In this document: piece by piece, positions 11,766-11,769 of the stretch | How the letters are laid out: each line of letters starts with the position of its first letter | Numbering within the stretch: position 1 is the stretch's first letter | Source: Candidatus Nanohalarchaeota archaeon | GTDB lineage: Archaea > EX4484-52 > B79-G9 | Length of the DNA stretch: 11,769 bases | Assembly (NCBI GenBank): GCA_030594795.1 | Contig: JAUVEK010000031.1 | Location: 1-11,769 of the forward strand | Direction: 5' to 3' | The notes under the pieces: model-generated | The model's database searches: none | The model's input: the letters and a program-made list of their open reading frames with translations, nothing else | Told to the model about the DNA's origin: nothing | Made by a program: the position numbers and the translations under genes

Positions 11766-11769
11766 CTTC

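Overview
The window is archaeal. It carries the archaeal/eukaryotic-type RNA polymerase operon with the B subunit split into B'' and B' and the A subunit split into A' and A'', followed by eL30, archaeal NusA, uS12 and uS7. This is the gene order rpoH-rpoB2-rpoB1-rpoA1-rpoA2-rpl30e-nusA-rps12-rps7. The split rpoB is known from many euryarchaeal lineages (methanogens, Archaeoglobus, haloarchaea), so a euryarchaeal-type or related archaeon is suggested; the sequence alone does not let me name it. Ribosome-binding sites inside the operon are mostly GGTG or AGGTGA, matching the 3' half of the AGGAGGTGAT complement of the archaeal 16S tail. Promoters are TATA-box type.

Layout. 1-873: the C-terminal end of a membrane protein, a 57-residue two-helix membrane protein and an 89-residue orphan protein. 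874-1176: a gene-free stretch with two or three TATA boxes and two hairpins. 1177-1343: a tRNA-Lys(CUU) gene interrupted twice, by a 56-nt intron in the anticodon loop and a 33-nt intron in the T loop. 1366-10399: the nine-gene polymerase/ribosome operon, all on the + strand with tight spacing, apart from an 81-nt spacer with a GC-rich hairpin before rpoA1. 10400-10640: a T-run terminator, the truncated C-terminal end of a tyrosine recombinase on the - strand, two 31-bp direct repeats and a perfect 18-bp inverted repeat. 10702-11649: a membrane-anchored, cysteine-rich extracellular protein with T-rich codons unlike the operon. 11650-11769: a run of small hairpins without coding.

How it works together. 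The tRNA precursor ends only 22 nt before rpoH, with the rpoH ribosome-binding site in that gap. One transcript probably yields both the tRNA, after splicing and end processing, and the mRNA for RNA polymerase, an elongation factor and decoding-centre proteins. The usual next genes, fusA and tuf, are absent after rps7. There the operon stops and composition changes sharply, which together with the recombinase relic and the repeats marks an accessory junction.

The most notable signals are the twice-interrupted tRNA-Lys with a T-loop intron in a well-formed bulge-helix-bulge, altered decoding-loop motifs in uS12, and the repeat/recombinase junction downstream of rps7.
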